A DNA stretch of 61,498 bases from Desulfobulbaceae bacterium (lineage in GTDB: Bacteria; Desulfobacterota; Desulfobulbia; Desulfobulbales; VMSU01): assembly GCA_015231515.1 (NCBI GenBank), contig JADGBM010000006.1:1-61498 (forward strand), given 5' to 3'. The translations under genes and the position numbers were made by a program. The stretch's first letter is position 1, and every line of letters starts with the position of its first letter. Below, in pieces: positions 60,701-61,498 of the stretch. Under the pieces are notes generated by a model. The model did no database searches, was not told the origin of the DNA, and saw only the letters and a program-made list of their open reading frames with translations.

Positions 60701-61498
60701 AGTCGATAGCTCAAACGGGCTTAGCGGCTATCTCTTTCCTGGCCTAGTTGACAGGGGTGATGGACGGGTTGGTGTTAAACTGTTTTTGCAGGCAGAAGAA
60801 CAGATTAAAAGTCATCGCTTGGGCCTTTTGGTTCTTTATAAAACAGCATTGGCCAAACAGGTCAAGTTGTGTGAAAAGGAGTTGAAATTTCAGCAAGATG
60901 ATTGGGCTCTGGTCAACTGGCTTGGTGGTTTTAAAGATGTAAATCGGCAGATGCTGGATTTCATCTTGCTGGAACTGTTTTGTGACGATCAAAGGCTTGA
61001 CCGAGACCAGAATGAATTTAATCAAAAAGTAATAAAGCTACGAGAGGATGGTTTTTTTAGTACTGCTGCCTTTGTCTTTAAGAAAGTGCGAGAGATTCTT
61101 GCTGTACGTCGAAAGGTCTATGATATTTTGTCCAAGTATGCCGCCTTGTCCCAATCAAATATTGTGGCAGCGCGGCAGTTTGCTGATTTTTTTGTAGAAC
61201 TTGAACGAATCTTGCCGCATGATTTTTTACAACGGTATTCGATGCCTGAGGCTGAACAGGCCTGTCGTTATCTGGAGGCCCTGAAAATTATTGCTGAACG
61301 GGCCTACGTTTCACCAGTAAATCACACTAAAAAAGCATCATTGATTGTACGTTTTTCTGAGGAGTTGGCGGCCCTTTTGAAAATTCTCGATAGCATTCAT
61401 GTGCCAGCCAGAAAAACTGTTGTTTCAGCCATGATTGATGAATTTAAGATACTGATCGAAGAGTATAAAATATCTGTGTTTGCACCAGAAATGAAAAC
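57798..61498 (+). CDS. hrpA: ATP-dependent RNA helicase HrpA, 3' end outside window
   Basis: The reading frame runs from a GTG at 57798 to the window edge without a stop (about 1233 codons), so almost the whole protein is present. It begins VNKFYFPENLPICSVKDEL and has Walker A GETGSGKTT (Lys40), DEAH (132-135), ATNVAETSITVPGI and QRKGRCGRIGPG, followed by the HA2 and OB-fold regions (PHHIVSMASLIK) and the long HrpA-specific C-terminal DUF3418-type domain. The frame's last codons (EEYKISVFAPEMK) match the family's end (SLFAQELGT). HrpA resolves stalled or colliding ribosomes and may process mRNA. GTG is the only early start, since a stop lies 3 codons upstream. Confidence 0.95.
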   Translation, partial: MVNKFYFPENLPICSVKDELIELIKNHQVLIVAGETGSGKTTQLPKLCLVADCVGPKKVIACTQPRRIAASSVAKRVSEELGEEGQELVGYRVRFVDKTKRSTKIKFLTDGLLLAEAAADPYLRSYDVIIVDEAHERSLNIDFLLGLLKKLIKKRPELKLIISSATLDTEKFSRFFSNAKVASIPGKTFPIEVRYAPPECDGKTEISIVDETISAIRDVLVSSRSGDILVFMPTERDINEIVETINSGSRSSFLPGTHNQPDFEALPLFGRMSVKAQAAIFNQSKKRKIIIATNVAETSITVPGIRFVIDTGLARIASYSPKMRATKLPVQPISSSSADQRKGRCGRIGPGVCIRLYSEENYLNRPKYTLPEIMRSNLAEVILRMTNLRLGHPSKFPFIDPPKSRSIKDGITVLHELGAIYDNSKNIQLTKHGKIMARLPLDPCLARIVLEAKERNVLNQIIIIVAVLSLQDPRIRPLGEEQKADSAHKQFTDPGSDFITYLNIWRAFHHVAGKVKSQSMLRKYCLQNFLVYQRMREWMDIYEQICRGLEHKTQFSILSTPENHDSIHQSLLSGLIRNIAFKKEKKLYTAAYGKEVMIFPGSGQFANPPQWLLAAELVETNRLYARTIGAIDPKWLEKIAGNLCKRSYSDPHWEKRKGQVVAYEKTTLFGLVINESRKVSYSAIDRNVCREIFIQSALVEGQTTQRIDFLDKNRATIQRLQDIEDKVRTRHVIDEYTIFTFYDSRIPHHIVSMASLIKALPVISSSLIMSESDVCTDDYDLRHDDKFPTTLTCEKFEFQLSYKFEPGSIEDGVTVLIPSSTLLHINPLPFEWLVPGLLSERVLALLKSLPKSVRKHLVPVNKTTEFLISQLEFGKGSLQGQLSALIAKNYQVTIERQMWQPDLLPNHLKMRFCLVNDKAKVLEHTRNFNDLFKCNYEPSGTPSLTTLKVNWEKEVIDLFDDWAIKRIPVDSSNGLSGYLFPGLVDRGDGRVGVKLFLQAEEQIKSHRLGLLVLYKTALAKQVKLCEKELKFQQDDWALVNWLGGFKDVNRQMLDFILLELFCDDQRLDRDQNEFNQKVIKLREDGFFSTAAFVFKKVREILAVRRKVYDILSKYAALSQSNIVAARQFADFFVELERILPHDFLQRYSMPEAEQACRYLEALKIIAERAYVSPVNHTKKASLIVRFSEELAALLKILDSIHVPARKTVVSAMIDEFKILIEEYKISVFAPEMK

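Noticed and set aside
1-61498. tRNA, rRNA or riboswitch genes
   Set aside because: I looked in the spacers for cloverleaf arms, rRNA conserved blocks and common riboswitch cores and saw none; a covariance-model search would be decisive.

Overview
The window looks like chromosome of an AT-leaning Gram-negative bacterium of the Desulfobacterota type (sulfate-reducer relatives, perhaps Desulfobulbales). I infer this from the mix of many HDOD, PilZ, Cache and PAS signalling proteins, an IMP cyclohydrolase-only PurH, a KamA/ATP-grasp operon and RAYT-type transposases with a DnaA-like tail. No rRNA or tRNA gene, and no marker gene that would fix the taxonomy, was seen.

Region 1 (1-8.1 kb) is signalling: an ABC-type substrate-binding protein that enters from outside the window, a hybrid histidine kinase, an Old Yellow Enzyme-type reductase, a CheD-HDOD fusion and a membrane PAS protein without a kinase. 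Region 2 (8.1-27.5 kb) is housekeeping: glgB, yqgE, rlmH, a phosphohexomutase, ppsA with a clear promoter and terminator, HDOD/PilZ pairs, pgl, a purine/pyrimidine group (IMP cyclohydrolase, purN, pyrR), an atypical histidine kinase, a U32 peptidase-like protein and small metal-binding proteins. A 54-codon zinc-ribbon gene lies behind ppsA. Region 3 (27.5-37.7 kb) has a CPA2 antiporter, a REP-associated tyrosine transposase flanked by its own inverted REP hairpins, a class A penicillin-binding protein, and a large pentapeptide-repeat membrane protein whose promoter sits inside a perfect 17-bp inverted repeat.

Region 4 (37.9-43.5 kb) is a tight four-gene operon: KamA-type aminomutase, two D-Ala-D-Ala-ligase-like ATP-grasp enzymes and one polypeptide with acetyltransferase, histone-deacetylase-like and acetyltransferase domains. 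The enzymes suggest a small-molecule pathway that starts from beta-lysine or a similar beta-amino acid, ligates it and acetylates it reversibly.

Region 5 (43.5-55.0 kb) is an accessory island bounded by imperfect direct repeats of about 54 bp; the right copy includes the end of an MFS gene. It holds four intact toxin-antitoxin pairs, a frameshifted HigA, a RAYT remnant, REP pairs, decayed gene ends and a defence-type block. The block has a broken DUF4007 gene, a PAPS-reductase/DndC-like enzyme, a sulfur-binding-domain HNH endonuclease of the phosphorothioate-dependent type, a methyltransferase, and a 1056-residue nuclease-helicase-HTH-S24 peptidase protein. This block is the best candidate for an undescribed system.

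Region 6 (55-61.5 kb) returns to the core: the MFS transporter, an actin-fold ATPase and an almost complete HrpA helicase that runs off the right edge.
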